Below are positions 36,976 to 50,018 of a DNA stretch of 64,000 nucleotides, piece after piece. The stretch's first letter is position 1. Each line of letters starts with the position of its first letter. The position numbers were made by a program, and so were the translations under genes. The DNA is from Utricularia gibba. Lineage: Eukaryota > Streptophyta > Magnoliopsida > Lamiales > Lentibulariaceae. The DNA lies in contig NEEC01000007.1 of NCBI GenBank assembly GCA_002189035.1, positions 1,240,001 through 1,304,000 of the forward strand, read 5' to 3'. The notes under the pieces are model-generated. The model did not search any database, was not told the DNA's origin, and saw nothing but the letters and a program-made list of their open reading frames with translations.

Positions 36976-39900
36976 ATGGGGCCTCCAAGAAAGTCAAAGA
37001 GTGTGAATAAGCGCTATGATGAAGCCTCCCCTATCAAGGAAGAATATGGTTCTAAGAGAAGCAGCAGTCGGGTGAGTTTCTGGTGTCAATGAACTGTATG
37101 CAAGCAGGGGTGCATGCATGCAGTGACTCTCCTTTTTAATAGCCCGTTTTTAACCTAAATTCAGAAAAGGAAGTTGACTGGTATGCTTGGACCTCGATGG
37201 ACAACGGATGAACTTACCCGTTTTTATCACTCTTACCGCAAGAGTGGTAAAGATTGGAAAAAGGTTTGTGTTTTTTTTTTAACTACAAATTTTGTTTGCT
37301 TAACCTCTTGACCACTTAGTCAGTTAGCTCAATTTCATGAGGTAACCATATGGGATTTTCTGTTGTTGTGTGCTTCTTTCCTCTCCAAAATATTGCTTTC
37401 TTATGCACCCCCTTGGACGCTGAACTCTTTAGCACAACTCCAAAGTTACCTTAAAAGGTAATTTTTATATTCCATTCACTTCTTTTCCTGTGTATGCAGG
37501 TTGCGTCTGCTGTGAAAAATCGTACTCCTGACATGGTCGAAGCCCTTCACTCAATGAACAAAGTAACAAATTTTTTTTTTTTTTTTTGAAAATGTGGTTT
37601 CCATTCTTTTGGATGGATTGTGCATAATTTTTTCTTACATTCACTTTTGACTGCCAATATGTGTTGTTTTTTCTTTTATTAATCTATTATTTTGCAGCTA
37701 AAGTTCTTGATTTTCAGGCATACTTATCTCTTCCACATGGAACTGCTTCTGCTGCAGGGCTAATAGCTATGATGACCGACCATTACAGTAATCTGGTAAG
37801 TTCGGCCACAGACATGTTTTTGATGGTTTTCTCCAAAGATAGCATGGTGAATTTTCATTTTTTTATTGGCATGAATTTCTAGTGATAACGTGGGATTGGA
37901 TCTTAGCTTTTGTTTCTCTCATGTGCATGCTTTCTGGTTCTATGCGCTTCCTCATCCTATGTGCCTGATGCATTGTCAAAGACAGATCATTGACACGATA
38001 ACTTCAATCGATGATTACATGCAGCTTCAAGAATCTTAGTTTATGAGATGTCCTATCTCCTTTTTTCAACAGGCAGGAAGTGATAGTGATCGAGATAGCA
38101 ATGATGGTGCGGGATCATCAAGAAGGATCCAAAATCGTGCTCGTGGAAAAAATCCATCTAAAGCATTAGATGAGCATTATGCTTCACAATCACCCATCAC
38201 TGAGTCAGATATTGGTTGCATATCACTGTTAAAGAGGAAGCGTTCAGGTTGAACTTATTGACATGCAAATCATATTTTGGTACATAATGATTGTCTTTAA
38301 GTGTTTGAGTCAATATTGATTTTTTCTTTTTCAAATGTGTATTTTTGGTTTGATAAAAATGGTGTAAATTTAGAGTTCTTTTAAATTTGGTTGGGGCTGG
38401 AGTGCCCACTCATCTCAAATACTGTCTAGGGTTTTCCTGCAGCAACACACTGTTCTGTTCTGTTCTTGTTATCATTTTAAGAAATTTCATGCCCACTTTG
38501 TTTCATTCATCTGCTGTCTCTCGTGAAACATTTGCAATTCACTGTATGTTCGATATGGTGATTTTTTTTTCTCCTTCACATTCTACATGTTGACCTCCTG
38601 CCTTTCAGGAATGAGACCGCGTCCTGTTGGGAAAAGAACACCAAGGTTCCCAGTTTCGTTTTCACACGATAATACAAATGTAATTTATTCATCTCCAAAT
38701 AAACGCTTGAAGTTGGAAGACTATGCTGATGATGAAGAAGTGGCGCTGGCATTAGCTTTGACAGAGGCTTCACAAAGGGGTGGTTCCCTCAGGTTTCTGG
38801 AACACCAAGTAAAATAGCTGAAACGGTCATGACATCCCATTTTAGGCATACTCTGAGAAAGGTAACGATTAATAAAAGTTATATGCGAGACATGTTCTTT
38901 TTTTCTCACAAAGCTGCTGTTTGCGACAGCATACTGCTGTGGAAGCTGCAACCAAGATTTTTCCAAATGAGATGGACGAAGAAGATCTTGAAGGAAGCGC
39001 AGAAGCTGATACTGGGGAGTTGATAAGATCCATTGGTGATGAGGCGATAAGGAAAAGGAATGTAAACCATGAGGGGGGAAATATTGAAACTGATATCCAT
39101 AATGAAAACCATGCGAATGACATTAAGGAAGAATGCAGTGGAACAGAGGAAGGCCATGGGCTGCATGTAGCAGGAAGCAAGTTTGATGTCGAGGTCAATG
39201 ATTCTAAGGGTTTTTTGACCACTCAAACCCAGAGAAAGAAGACTAAAAAAGGTCTTTTTAGAAAAGGTATGATGAATGCTTATTATATTCTTTTCTGAAT
39301 GAATGTCAATGTATGCCCATTTTAGCGATTTAACATGCCAACTTTAGCCAGTTAACCTTTGAGCTTGAAAAAAGGGTGGAACGTTTACTGGGCATGATGT
39401 TGTAGTCACTTGTAATTTAGTTTTAAAATTAACTTAATCTCTGTAGATGAAGGGCCCATCTTTGATGCTTTACAAACTCTTGCTGATCTATCGCTGTCGA
39501 TGCCACCTGACAATGAAGATGGTACGTGAAATTGATCTCTTTTCCTAGTGCTTAACTAGACTATGTACGTTGAGTTTCTGAGCTCTTTAATCCTCTGTGA
39601 TAAGTGCAGCTAAAACTTCATCGCTTCATTGGCCAGCATTATTGGAATTTTGATAAATACTGCCACTCTTCAACTGCATTTCAAAATTACTGTTGCGCTG
39701 TTTATAAAGCCTTCATGAGTTTCTAGATGTTTCTCAGTCAAATGATCCATCCCATTTTCCAGTGTCCACATTGCAGCTAAAAGAAAATCAAGGTCATGCT
39801 GATGAGTCCATGCCACTTGAAACTAATCCAATTCATTCAAGAGAAAAGTTTAGATCCTCGGTATTAGAATGAAGGCACCTCTGGTATCAGAAGGGGCATC

Positions 39901-42900
39901 ACGTAAAACATCAAAGCCCAGGAAACAGGCAGATTTTGATGATGGCTCTGTTCTTGAGAAGACACAGGATCCTGGGCATGCTATCACCAAAACAGGAAGA
40001 AAAACGAGAAAGGTATCAGTGCCCATGGCGTGAAGCAGTGACTGACATTATATTGGTAGAACTTTGGCATGATTGAACTTACGAAATTTATTCTTTGTGA
40101 TGCAGAAGAAAGAAGCTAAGGATGATACTCTAGTCACAAGAACCCGCGGGTTGAGGTATCAGACTGTTTGGCTGCAATTTACTTATTAGGGATAATATGC
40201 CTTCCTCGAGTCTGTCTTTTTCAATCTTAATTATTCTGGTGATTTTTTTAAATAAAAATATAATATTATGATTTTTGCCTCATTTCTACGGAAGTTGAAT
40301 TGATGCCATCTTTCAATTTGAACAATGAGGAATGGGTATCAAGTTAGATTCTCCTTCTTGTCAATTTTTTTCTCTATCTGAATGAAAACCTAGGTAATCT
40401 TAGCGACATTCCTTTCTTCAGGCTGCAGATTCAGGGAAGAAGATGCCCAAGGGTAGGGTATCTCCTCAAAGGGGTTCACAGAGTCTGATTAAAATCTCCG
40501 AAAACTCATTCAATGCTGATGCACGGAAAGAAGCAAGTGACTCGGGGCAATCTGCTGCTCAGAATCCTGAGCCTAACCAAGATATGCTGCCAATTAAAGT
40601 GAAGTGCAAGCGTAAAACAGTTGCTAAAAAACTGGAGGCTCAGAAAGACCCGAAGCTTTCTGATAAAAAGCCATGTGATCACAGTTCTCTCCCCGAAATA
40701 GCAATCAATCTTAAGGTTTTAATATCTAGTTAATTTTCTCCTCTTCTTCATCTTCTTCTAATCTTGTTGCATTGCTGTTCAAATAGTAACTTCCAATGTT
40801 CTCATTTCTTCTCTTTCTAGGATCAGAACAAGCTCTCAAGTTGTCTATCAAATCAGCATCTTAGAAGATTTTGCACCTTCGAGTGGTTCTATAGTGCCAT
40901 CGATTATCCGTGGTTTGCTAAGAAAGAGTTTGATGAATATCTGAATCATGTTGGACTGGGCCACGTTCCAAGATTAACTCGCACTGAGTGGAGTTTCATA
41001 AGAAGGTATAGACTGATTGGATTTCTTACAGACCTTGTACGGCCAATACTAACTTCTCATTCTGATGTTGAAACAGTTCATTGGGTAAACCAAGGAGATT
41101 CTCAAAACAGTTCCTGAAGCAGGAAAAAGATAAGCTTAATCAGTATCGGGATTCTGTTAGAAAACATTACACAGAGCTTCGAGAAGGCACTCGAGAAGGG
41201 CTGCCAACCGACCTTGCTAGGCCTTTATCAGTGGGGCAACGTGTCATTGCCATTCATCCAAAGACAAGAGAGATTCAAGATGGGAGTGTGCTTACTGTCG
41301 ATCATTCTAGGTTTCATGTTCAGTTTAATCGCAGTGACCTGGGAGTTGAATTCGTTATGGTAATAGTGATTATTTTGTGGTGGACTTTTTGCAGGCAGTC
41401 CAGTGTTAGCTTCTGGGTGCCTTTTCAAGTTACCTTATTTGATTTGATTTCTCTCCTCACAGGACATTGACTGTATGCCGTTGAATCCTATTGAGAACAT
41501 GCCTGCAATGCTTGGTAGACGGATTGCTTTTGCAGATAGACATTTTGAGAGCAATGAACAGAAAACTAGTGGACTGGTAAAAGAGTACACGAAGGTTTCC
41601 CATGATGACAATCTGGAGAATGCTGATGGTGCGCCTCATTCGTCGCCATTTGCTAATCATGTAGCCGCTTCATTGAAAGAGACGAAGGTCTGAGCTTCTT
41701 CCTGTTTTAAATGTTTTTATAAATTACAAGCAAATAGCACATTCTGACCTGGGTATCCTGCTCAGGTCCATTCGAAGGAGGCTGATGCTGAAGCCCTTGC
41801 AGATCTGTCTCGTGCACTGAATAAAAAGGTGGCATCGCACACCCTCGTCTATATGATCCATCAATTAGGGATCTGCTACAAAGTAGTAGTGGAGTCTGTT
41901 ACTAATGATAACAAGCCCTTTTCTTACAGGAAGCCATTGTTGCTGAGCTAAGACTCATGAATGATGATGTATTGGAAAGCCAAAAGGATGGTGGTAGCTC
42001 TTTGAAGGACCAAGAGACATTTGAAAAGCGATATGCCGCAGTTTTGATGATGTTGAATGAAGCCAATGAACAGGTATGCCATTATATGAAAGCCCAGAGA
42101 CATGGCGTACATCTGCTACTAGAATGGCCGGTTCCCTGCATTTTTATCCTCGAGAATTAATGGTCAATTTGATCCCCCCAGGTTGCTTGTGCTCTTCGTC
42201 ATTTACGACAGCGCAATAAATACCTGGAAACTCGTCAACTTGCAAGTCCGGCAACCAATCTTTCTGATCATATTGGGACATGGGACCCGTTTGATCGCCC
42301 AGGGGATGAACCAGGATCGCATGTAAGTGACATCATGGATAGCTCAAGAACCAAGGCTCAAATGATGCTGGATGCTGCAATCCAGGTACATGGAAGCTTT
42401 CATTTCTTTTTTTTTTTTTTTTTTGCATTGTTGGTGATCCAAGCGCTGCGCTTGCAGGCAATGTCATCGCTAAACAGCAGAACCGACGACATTCAGAAAA
42501 TCGAGGAAGCAATAGATTATGTGAATGACCGGCTGCCCACCGATGAACCCTGTGTAAGCCTTCTTCGTTTATCATTCATTTGCATTTCAGGTTTTCATTC
42601 ACTGAATGGCACAAACCGAATGTTGTTGCAGGTCACCGACCAGAAACCTATAAACCCACCCGAAGTTGAGGCGCAGTACCCTTACGATCTGATCATGAAA
42701 TGCATAGCAACCATGGTTATGATTCAGGTGAACTCGAATATGAACCATCACTTCATCCCTCTCATGCCTACTTACCGGGTCATTCCCATTCCTGCAGAAA
42801 TGCACTGAGCGGCAGTTCCCACCATCGGACGTCGCTCAGATTCTAGACTACGCCGTCACAAGTTTACAGCCACGAAGTTCACAAAACCTGCCTGTTTACA

Positions 42901-42962
42901 CGGATATACAGAAGTGCTTTGGCATCATCAAGAACCAAATTTTGGCACTTATTCCAACGTAG
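36976..42962 (+). CDS. ALY: ALWAYS EARLY (LIN-9 homologue, DREAM/MuvB complex), 20 exons, frameshifted
   Basis: Exons: 36976-37071, 37165-37263, 37500-37562, 37718-37795, 38073-38247, 38609-38861, 38930-39266, 39447-39521, 39727-40012, 40106-40155, 40422-40715, 40821-41005, 41077-41359, 41463-41687, 41766-41828, 41930-42073, 42182-42385, 42458-42553, 42632-42727, 42798-42962. The N-terminus has a SANT/Myb-like domain ([20 protein letters not shown]) followed by [20 protein letters not shown]. The DIRP domain ([18 protein letters not shown]) spans exons 12-13. These define plant LIN-9 proteins, chromatin-associated subunits of cell-cycle and developmental repressor complexes. Frame is lost three times: at CCC 38786-38788, near 39868 and at the exon 10/11 join. 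Each needs one added base, giving 1089 residues. The rest is intact. Confidence 0.9.
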
Positions 42963-43636
42963 CCATCAACTCATGTTAGATTGTGAAGGACAACTGAGCT
43001 CCCCTATTCTTTCTGATGGTTCTTCGTACAGGAGAGATGGTGAAGAGACACGTGTGCTGGAAAGAAACTTGTGTACATTTCCATGGTTCTTAATATATCG
43101 AATATTTTTTAGCAGATCAGTGACTACTTTGAGTGCTGCAGCCACCTGTCAGCAGCAGTAATGCATTCGCTAATCAGGGCGTATCAAACTGTAATAAAGT
43201 ACTCCCTGTTCTTTTAGCTCCGAAGTACAATTTTTTTTATTGGATTTAGTACGAGGTAAATCTCATGGTCATTTATTTATAAAATATTTTATATAATTTT
43301 TCACTCAATTCTGATACATTTTATTCATATAATGTCTACATTTTTCGTTACCATTCCAAATCTGTATTTAAATTTTTAATATGCAATTATAACCATGGTA
43401 TAACTTCACCATGAGTGAAGGTTTTAACAAAAAAAAACACATTTATTACAAAACGTAGACACTGACCAAGATTTCCATTCAAGCAAAAAGCTTCTGCACA
43501 GGGGAGATTTTTCTCAGGATCTTCTGAAATCCACTCAGCTTTTCCTCATTCGTCTGCAAATTAAACTAGACATAGCCACGAGGCCAATCCAAACGTGTAC
43601 ATGAAGAATCTATTGTGGGATCCGAGGTTCCACCAT
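42963..43636. other. Convergent 3' spacer between ALY and SNF4
   Basis: This contains both 3' untranslated regions and an AT-rich centre (about 43250-43440). A minus-strand stretch at about 43480-43560, open behind an acceptor-like TTTGCAG, was considered as a last SNF4 exon. It is not needed, because the preceding exon already ends with the family C-terminus. Confidence 0.6.
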
Positions 43637-46600
43637 TTAGCTACCCAGGAGAAACCGAAACACGTCAGTCAATGAAACGATACCTTGTACACGCTTGCTT
43701 CCAGCCTCAACGACAACGAGCCGCCTCACACCTGGAAAAAAATGTTTATGCTTGAGGGGCGGAAGAGAAAAAGCTTGGGTGAGAAAAACGAACGAAGTGA
43801 AAGGTAACCTGGCTGAGATAATTTCTCCAACACCTTGTGAAGTGGATCAGTGCGCAAGCACATATGGCATCTCTGATTATGGTATCCATAGGGTGAAAAC
43901 GGGTCATCTCTGTACTGCAACGCCTGGGGTTAAGAAAGGGCAATCCATAAGATGTCTAATATTTCAAAGACGGAATATAAACGATGAGTTCCAACAAATT
44001 ATGCTCTTCACACAAGTAAAGTCACGAATGTTGCACAGGGATATGACTAATCTAAAAAAGGCAAGATGTTTACTTGATGAATAGTGGTCTCTTCAAGATT
44101 AATGTGTGTATAAATCCTGTCCTTTGCCAACGAAGTTATATCACTGCAAAACCAAACGGCATGTGAATCCATGAAATAATTGAGATAAGAAAACTCTAAC
44201 TCCATGCACTAAAAGCAGCTCATAATGGTACTTGCCTTCGAGAATATACATCCACTAAGGAGTCATTATCATCAACAATAGGGATCGAACTAACTTGAGC
44301 TGTGGTAGAATGCACCACAAAGCATCAGCAGAATCTACTTAATCTCACATGACAATTATTGCAGGAAAAAGCAGAGTGATAATAAAAGAGAATCAATTAT
44401 TAAAATCTCCATTTAATAGAAAAAGATGCTTACACACCTTGAATTAACAAATTTAGCACCGCACTTAGCGAAGCATTAGATCTCATGATGGCCAAGGGCC
44501 GTTGGTTTGGCTCCCCAATTTTTGGAGCCCAGGAGCCTACAGGAACTGCAAACAGTGGGAACTGAAGCACTGAGAGTGAACTTGGTGAATACTTAAAGAA
44601 TCTGCAAATACCTGCAAAATAAGTTTTCATATAACAAGCTTCCAATATATGTGACAGCAACTTTCAGGATTCGGAATTTTCTACAATCATAGCATCTTAA
44701 ACATCCTTACATTTTAATACCCCAGAAAGTGAAGCTAGATGCAGTAAATGTGGGTTTAAGCCATCAACTGATGAAGAATGAAGAATTGGAATTGCAGCAA
44801 AACCACTTTGCAGAATCTTTAAAACAACTTCTTTCAGACTGTCATCTGGTCCAGCCTGAAAATTGCCCCGATAACAAGGAACTGCTAAATTTCTGATTCA
44901 CGATCAAAAGCATGGAGTTTCAATCACTTATCCATTTCTATAACTCACATGCACAAGTCCTCTTGAAATGACTCGTGTTAGTCCATTAATTTGACCATTT
45001 AGGTAGGACTTCGCTTCCTTCCATGCAGATATTGTGTGTGTTTCAAGCTCCTCTTCAGTCAAATTGGATCCATGTCTTCTAAGCTGCCGGCATCAAGAAC
45101 AGTGAAAAAATCAAGCATAGATTCCTTAAGTAATTAAAAGGAACCTGGACAGCCGTGAACAAAGAGGTTATATTTGAAAAGTGAACACTCTGTACAGTAA
45201 ATTAATTCCCTTACCATTCAAGGCAAGATCAAGGATTAGAAACACCTTATTGTAACATTTTATAACAGGTAGAGCAATATACATAAATTGATATGCATTA
45301 TCAAGAATTGGTAGCAGCAATAGGATTAATAGCCCATCTGACATGCACTATATTTTCATGCTACTGCAACTGATCATAAATAAAACGCCATAAATTGCAT
45401 GCATTACAAAAAATTGGTTGAACCAATCAAATAAGAAATCTATCTGGCAGAAAGAAAACTTTAATTCATCAAGTACGACCCTCAAAAAGGTATGAGGGAC
45501 ATATGTTTATACCTCCTTCATGATTAAAATAAAATCCTGAGCGCTCAGAACTCCCACAAATTTCCCCTTTGAGAAATCCCATAAGGGCGCCATAGATATT
45601 CCCTTCAAAAACATGAAGCAAAAAATGAGGACACTGCAAGGCCGGGCTATGCTTTCCATGAGCACTTATCCTTTTAGAAAGCATTAGCTTCAGGAGTGTA
45701 ATGTACATTACATACTTGTTCGTGAAAAATATGAAAGGCTTGCTTTACTGGGAGTTCCACATCCAATGCAATAACCTGCAAACAGTTAAAAAATAGGGAA
45801 AAAATGCTCCATAATTCAAATGCGATAATAAGATAAATACCTTTCCAGATTCAGGAAGCAACTCATAGGCGAAGTGCTTTGTCAAAAACTCAGCAACACG
45901 CTCTCTGGAGTTCCTCAGATCTGATTTTGAAATCATTGGTGATGATTCAGGTGACGTAGTATCAGAAACCCGAACCTAAGATGATTAAAAAAAAACATCA
46001 TAACATATACGCACCACATTCGGGAAATAATATACCAAAAACCGCAAGATAAAGTAGTAAAAAAATAATTTTTCCTAGGGTATAGAGCCAGTAATATTGC
46101 AAAATAAATTAGGCATGGCATTCATACCACTTGATGGAAGACCCCATTTTCCACATCCATACTAGAGACAGGACCTGACGGGGACACCTGTGGACTTAGC
46201 ATCACTTGACGATGTTCAGATTCATGTGTCAAGATGATAGTGTTCACTGTCCCAATATTACTGGTTATGAAAGGATGGTGTTCATCGTGTCTCCATTCAC
46301 CATCTACCACAAATTTAAACTGCAGAACATGCAGCCAGCGTTATTTACTATAAAAAAAAATTCAGTCTACGAGGGAAAAAATAATTTCATTACATGCATT
46401 GGACCTGTTCTCTCCCCCAACTTTATTTAGTTGGTGATTATGTGAAATTCTACAATTTCCTTTATCCTCAAAAAGGAACACGTGCATTCGAGTTAAAAAT
46501 ATGATTTTAGAACACCAGATTAGATAACGTACTCTGAAAAAAAAAAACACATACACACACACAAACTCCCGCCAGGTAAAATAAAAAATGCCCGAAAAAT

Positions 46601-47073
46601 TCCAGAATATAGACGCTAATTCATCTGCTTTGATACCATTATTTGCAAACCATGTCAATTTGAAAACAGTAAGATGACATCAATTGAGGTGGAAAACTTT
46701 GAAACTTGAAATGTTGACAAGAAACATAAAGACAGCAAAAACCTCAACAAAAAAAGCGGACCTGGTGGTAACCAGGTGGAAGACTACAAATTGTCTGAAA
46801 TACTGTAGGGCAACCTTCAATGGGCGTCATTGGCCACTGCGTCCATCTGAAAATTTAACATGCATTATAGTTTCCAGCTATTCAAATCAGCCAGAAATTT
46901 TAGACAGTGAAAAATCTAGCACCCAGATATATATTAGCATCAAATCGCGTGAAAACATACCCCGTAAAGGAGCCACTAATATACACGGACCTCCCACCAT
47001 ACGGCCAGACAAAGCGATATGGAATCAAAACCATCCCACTTTCACGAGGGTAATCCACGGTAAGAGGATACAT
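43637..47073 (-). CDS. SNF4: SNF4 / KIN-beta-gamma subunit of the SnRK1 kinase, 13 exons, 490 residues
   Basis: Exons: 47073-46961, 46846-46762, 46319-46128, 45975-45841, 45775-45716, 45602-45513, 45083-44949, 44855-44711, 44611-44438, 44299-44236, 44143-44074, 43923-43809, 43731-43637. They total 1473 bases in perfect phase. The N-terminus is a glycogen/starch-binding AMPK domain ([32 protein letters not shown]). The rest is four CBS repeats, for example [45 protein letters not shown] and the end [15 protein letters not shown]. This plant-specific beta-gamma fusion is the gamma-like subunit of SnRK1, the energy-sensing kinase. An in-frame TGA lies directly before the ATG at 47073, fixing the start. 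The intron at 44144-44235 has a GC donor (AG|GCAAGT). Confidence 0.95.
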
Positions 47074-47841
47074 TCACTTCTTTGAAACCCCAGATTTCCC
47101 AGGAAGCATTTGTTAATCAAAAAAATTCATCAGTACATGCGCATCAAACAACAATTGGAAGACCCCGAAAGCCCATCCAGCTGAACACAATCGTTTGGCT
47201 TGCAAAACCCAAAATTCGAGTTAGCGCGCCACAATTCGACAGGCCTTTTGAATCTATCCAAAGCACAACCGCTACACCGACAAAGCTGAAGAAAAAGACA
47301 GCAAATAGCGCCAATAATCACAAACCGCCCACATGACGAAAAGAATACACGCCCCGTTAAAAGTTGGCAGCACCAACGCCAAAAGTCCCCATGAATCATA
47401 AACACTTGAACGTAGTAATCAATGGAAAACAGTTTGCCGAGGAGCAATCCCCTTGCCCTAACCCTAAATTTTCCCAATGTGCGGAATCATATTGGGGGAA
47501 AAAACTCCCTATCCCATTTCCTGCGCAAATAAGCTTCAGATAGAAATCATTTGTGGGTCCCAACATTTTATTTTTAAATTCTTTGTCAATTATGACTCAC
47601 AACATCATGTTTAAAATAAAAAAATAAAATCATAGATTTTTCTTTTTTGAAAAAAAATAATTCTATCACTTTTTCTTTTAAATTCTATTTTACAAAAAAT
47701 CAGACAAAAAAGCTCAGCTTTTTCAGCTTACTAATAATAGTAACAGCAATCCAAGAAAGGAAAGGCGCTGATGAGCAACGCGCCTCTGCATCTGGAAAAA
47801 GAAAGAATAAAAAGCAGAAACCCCAAAAGCCGGCGAAAGGC
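47074..47841 (-). promoter_or_regulatory. SNF4 leader and promoter with a telo-box
   Basis: This lies between the SNF4 start and the 3' end of the carrier gene upstream on the same strand. AACCCTAA at 47460-47467 is a plant telo-box (interstitial telomere motif), common near transcription starts of housekeeping genes. A 115-residue open stretch (47130-47477 minus) has no ATG start and no similarity, and is treated as leader. Confidence 0.45.
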
Positions 47842-50018
47842 TCAAGGGAAGCGAGAAAGCAGCCATCTTGATGAAGCTTCATAGGCGACGAAGGTAACAG
47901 CGCCGGCAGGGGCGGCTTTGATGACGGAGGGGACGATGCCCTTGTACAGCCCGCCCAGCCCTCGTTCTGGAAGATCTGGTACAGCCCATCGCCCATGTTT
48001 CTGTATGTACGGGGAGCCACCCGAGCTCCGTATCGCAGATCTCGCTGCAGCCCTTCAACCTGTCGGATATATGGATGATCTCCATGTTGGTTGGTTGGGT
48101 ATGGAGGATTGGTGAATGAATGGAGATGCATCTTGGGAGCATGTACCTGAAATCTCTTCTTGACAACGTCGAGTGGATGGCAAACAACTTTGGCCACGGT
48201 TCCGGCGGCTAATCCGCAAATGAAAAGCTGGAAGCTTGTGAGGGCATCGGATGTTGTTGGTTCATCAGGAGAATGACGGTGATTCCAGGCCTAGAGAAAC
48301 AAAGCAGCAGCACTACAGAGTGAAACCTAGTCGGTTGGGGTGTAAACAGATGTTGAAGGAGTAAACAGGAAGGTGAAGTTCACCATTGCCCAACGTTTGA
48401 ATGTATCATAAGTGCCAAACTGCAACCCTGCGTATGGCGCTATCTCAACTAGTGTGGGGGTCAGCCCTGCATAAAGCCCTTGAATTCCACGGTTTCTAAG
48501 TATATCAACAAATGCAGACCTCATAGTAGGATATACCTGATCATAAGCACACAACTGAAGTCAAAAGTATTGAATACTCATTTTTCAAAAAAGTAACATA
48601 TCAGAGTCGTTCACCATGTTGTCTGGAGGTCGGATATTGAAGTGAAAGAATGGAAAAATCATGATTCAATAAAATTGTATTCCACAAGAAAGAGTAACCA
48701 GGATACCTTTGGTTCCCCCTGTGAAGCCAAAATTGTGCGTAAGAGATCAAATGGATATGATCCTACTGTGGCTGCACATCCTGCTATTGCCCCACTGGCA
48801 TAAGAAAGATACGGAAAAGGGTTTGCTGCAAGTATAATATAAAAAAAGAATATAAGGACTGAGAAAAGAGGTTATGACTAAGATCTGTTTTAATGGCTTC
48901 TATAATGGGTCTTATGCAATAAAAATTTCATTGCTCTCTCTGTGCTTCCCTTGTTTTAATAGAAAACTTTGCACTAGAAATCATTTTCAAGATGTGATGA
49001 ATAAAAAGGAGAGTCATTCATTGGAAAATGGACATATTAGCAAACCTGCGTTTTTAGAACCAGATGCTAATGACTTTATTTGGTGCAAAACTGCAAACTG
49101 TATCGCTGTATATGGCATAACCATAAGTAGTGCCGGGACGTTGCCCTCCAAAACCCCTGGATCAGAAAGAATAAAATAACTTCAGTTTTTACAAATATTA
49201 ACCACAAGAATAAAAAAGCTACTCATTATACACTGATCTGATTCCTTCAAAATATAGAATGGAGATGCCAAATGCATAGGATCATATAAGCATGCAAAGA
49301 AAACAACTATCGCAGCTGCAGCTGTCATTAGATTTCATGAAACATCCAATAAATGAGTTTTTCATGATGAATACCTGGAAACCTTCCTCCTTAAAAATGT
49401 CTTTAGTTGCTTGCAGGACACTGGTATATTTCGATGGACCGTATGCATTTCTCTGGAGCAAAGCCCACTGTGATGTGGGCTCAAGCTGAACCTGTACACA
49501 CCAGAAACTGAATACATTAAACGTTCCCTAAAACCGCTGATAAAAACGAGCTGAGAAGCTATGCCTCTTAGATTTTGATTTTAATGACAGTGAGTTTAAA
49601 AAATATACGGCTACCATCAAACAATAGAATCAAAACACGACATGATGTGAATAACTGACAAAAATTTAACAAACAGCGAAGCATAAAGCCACACAAAAAC
49701 GCTACAAAGAACAAATTCCATGCCCATAACCCAATCATCACACAAAACTTAGCATAAATATTATAAAGAACAAACTATGCCATGATCTCATCAATGACCG
49801 ACCTTGAAAGACAATGAGCGTAGAGGCAAACAGCAACATTACAAGGAACCAATTCACCAAAGTCCCAAAACAATAGTAACGCAAGCACAACAATACCTCA
49901 CCTGAAACCTGATCTTGATAACATCAAGAGGCGATGTGACAGTCCTCGAAACAGCACCAGAAAAAGCACCTGCGGAAGCATCAATCAAAGCCCTCTTCAG
50001 ACGCCAGGGTTCCTCCAT
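47842..50018 (-). CDS. TPC-like: Mitochondrial thiamine-diphosphate carrier, seven exons, two apparent frameshifts
   Basis: Exons: 50018-49902, 49491-49375, 49156-49046, 48825-48707, 48536-48384, 48290-48147, 48059-47842. This is a mitochondrial carrier with three repeats bearing [26 protein letters not shown] and [10 protein letters not shown] signatures (P-x-D/E-x-x-K/R) and six predicted helices. It follows the Arabidopsis thiamine-diphosphate carriers (At3g21390, At5g48970), which import the cofactor into the matrix. Exons 1 and 2 are each exactly 39 codons. Two one-base losses break the frame: at the start of exon 3 (GFWR-GNVPALL, G runs at 49144-49157) and in exon 7 ([15 protein letters not shown] at 47950-47952). 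Restoring both gives 326 residues, close to the family length. Phase is otherwise perfect and the stop is in the expected place. Confidence 0.92.

Noticed and set aside
38791-38845. A 55-base intron in ALY that would avoid the frameshift at 38786
   Set aside because: It is too short for a plant intron, the donor is weak, and it would remove PQVS-like sequence that matches other ALY proteins.
43480-43560. Possible last SNF4 exon behind a TTTGCAG acceptor
   Set aside because: The exon ending at 43637 already reads through to the family C-terminus [11 protein letters not shown] and a stop; the extra stretch is not homologous.
47130-47477. 115-codon frame upstream of SNF4
   Set aside because: It has no ATG start, no similarity, and sits in the expected leader of SNF4.
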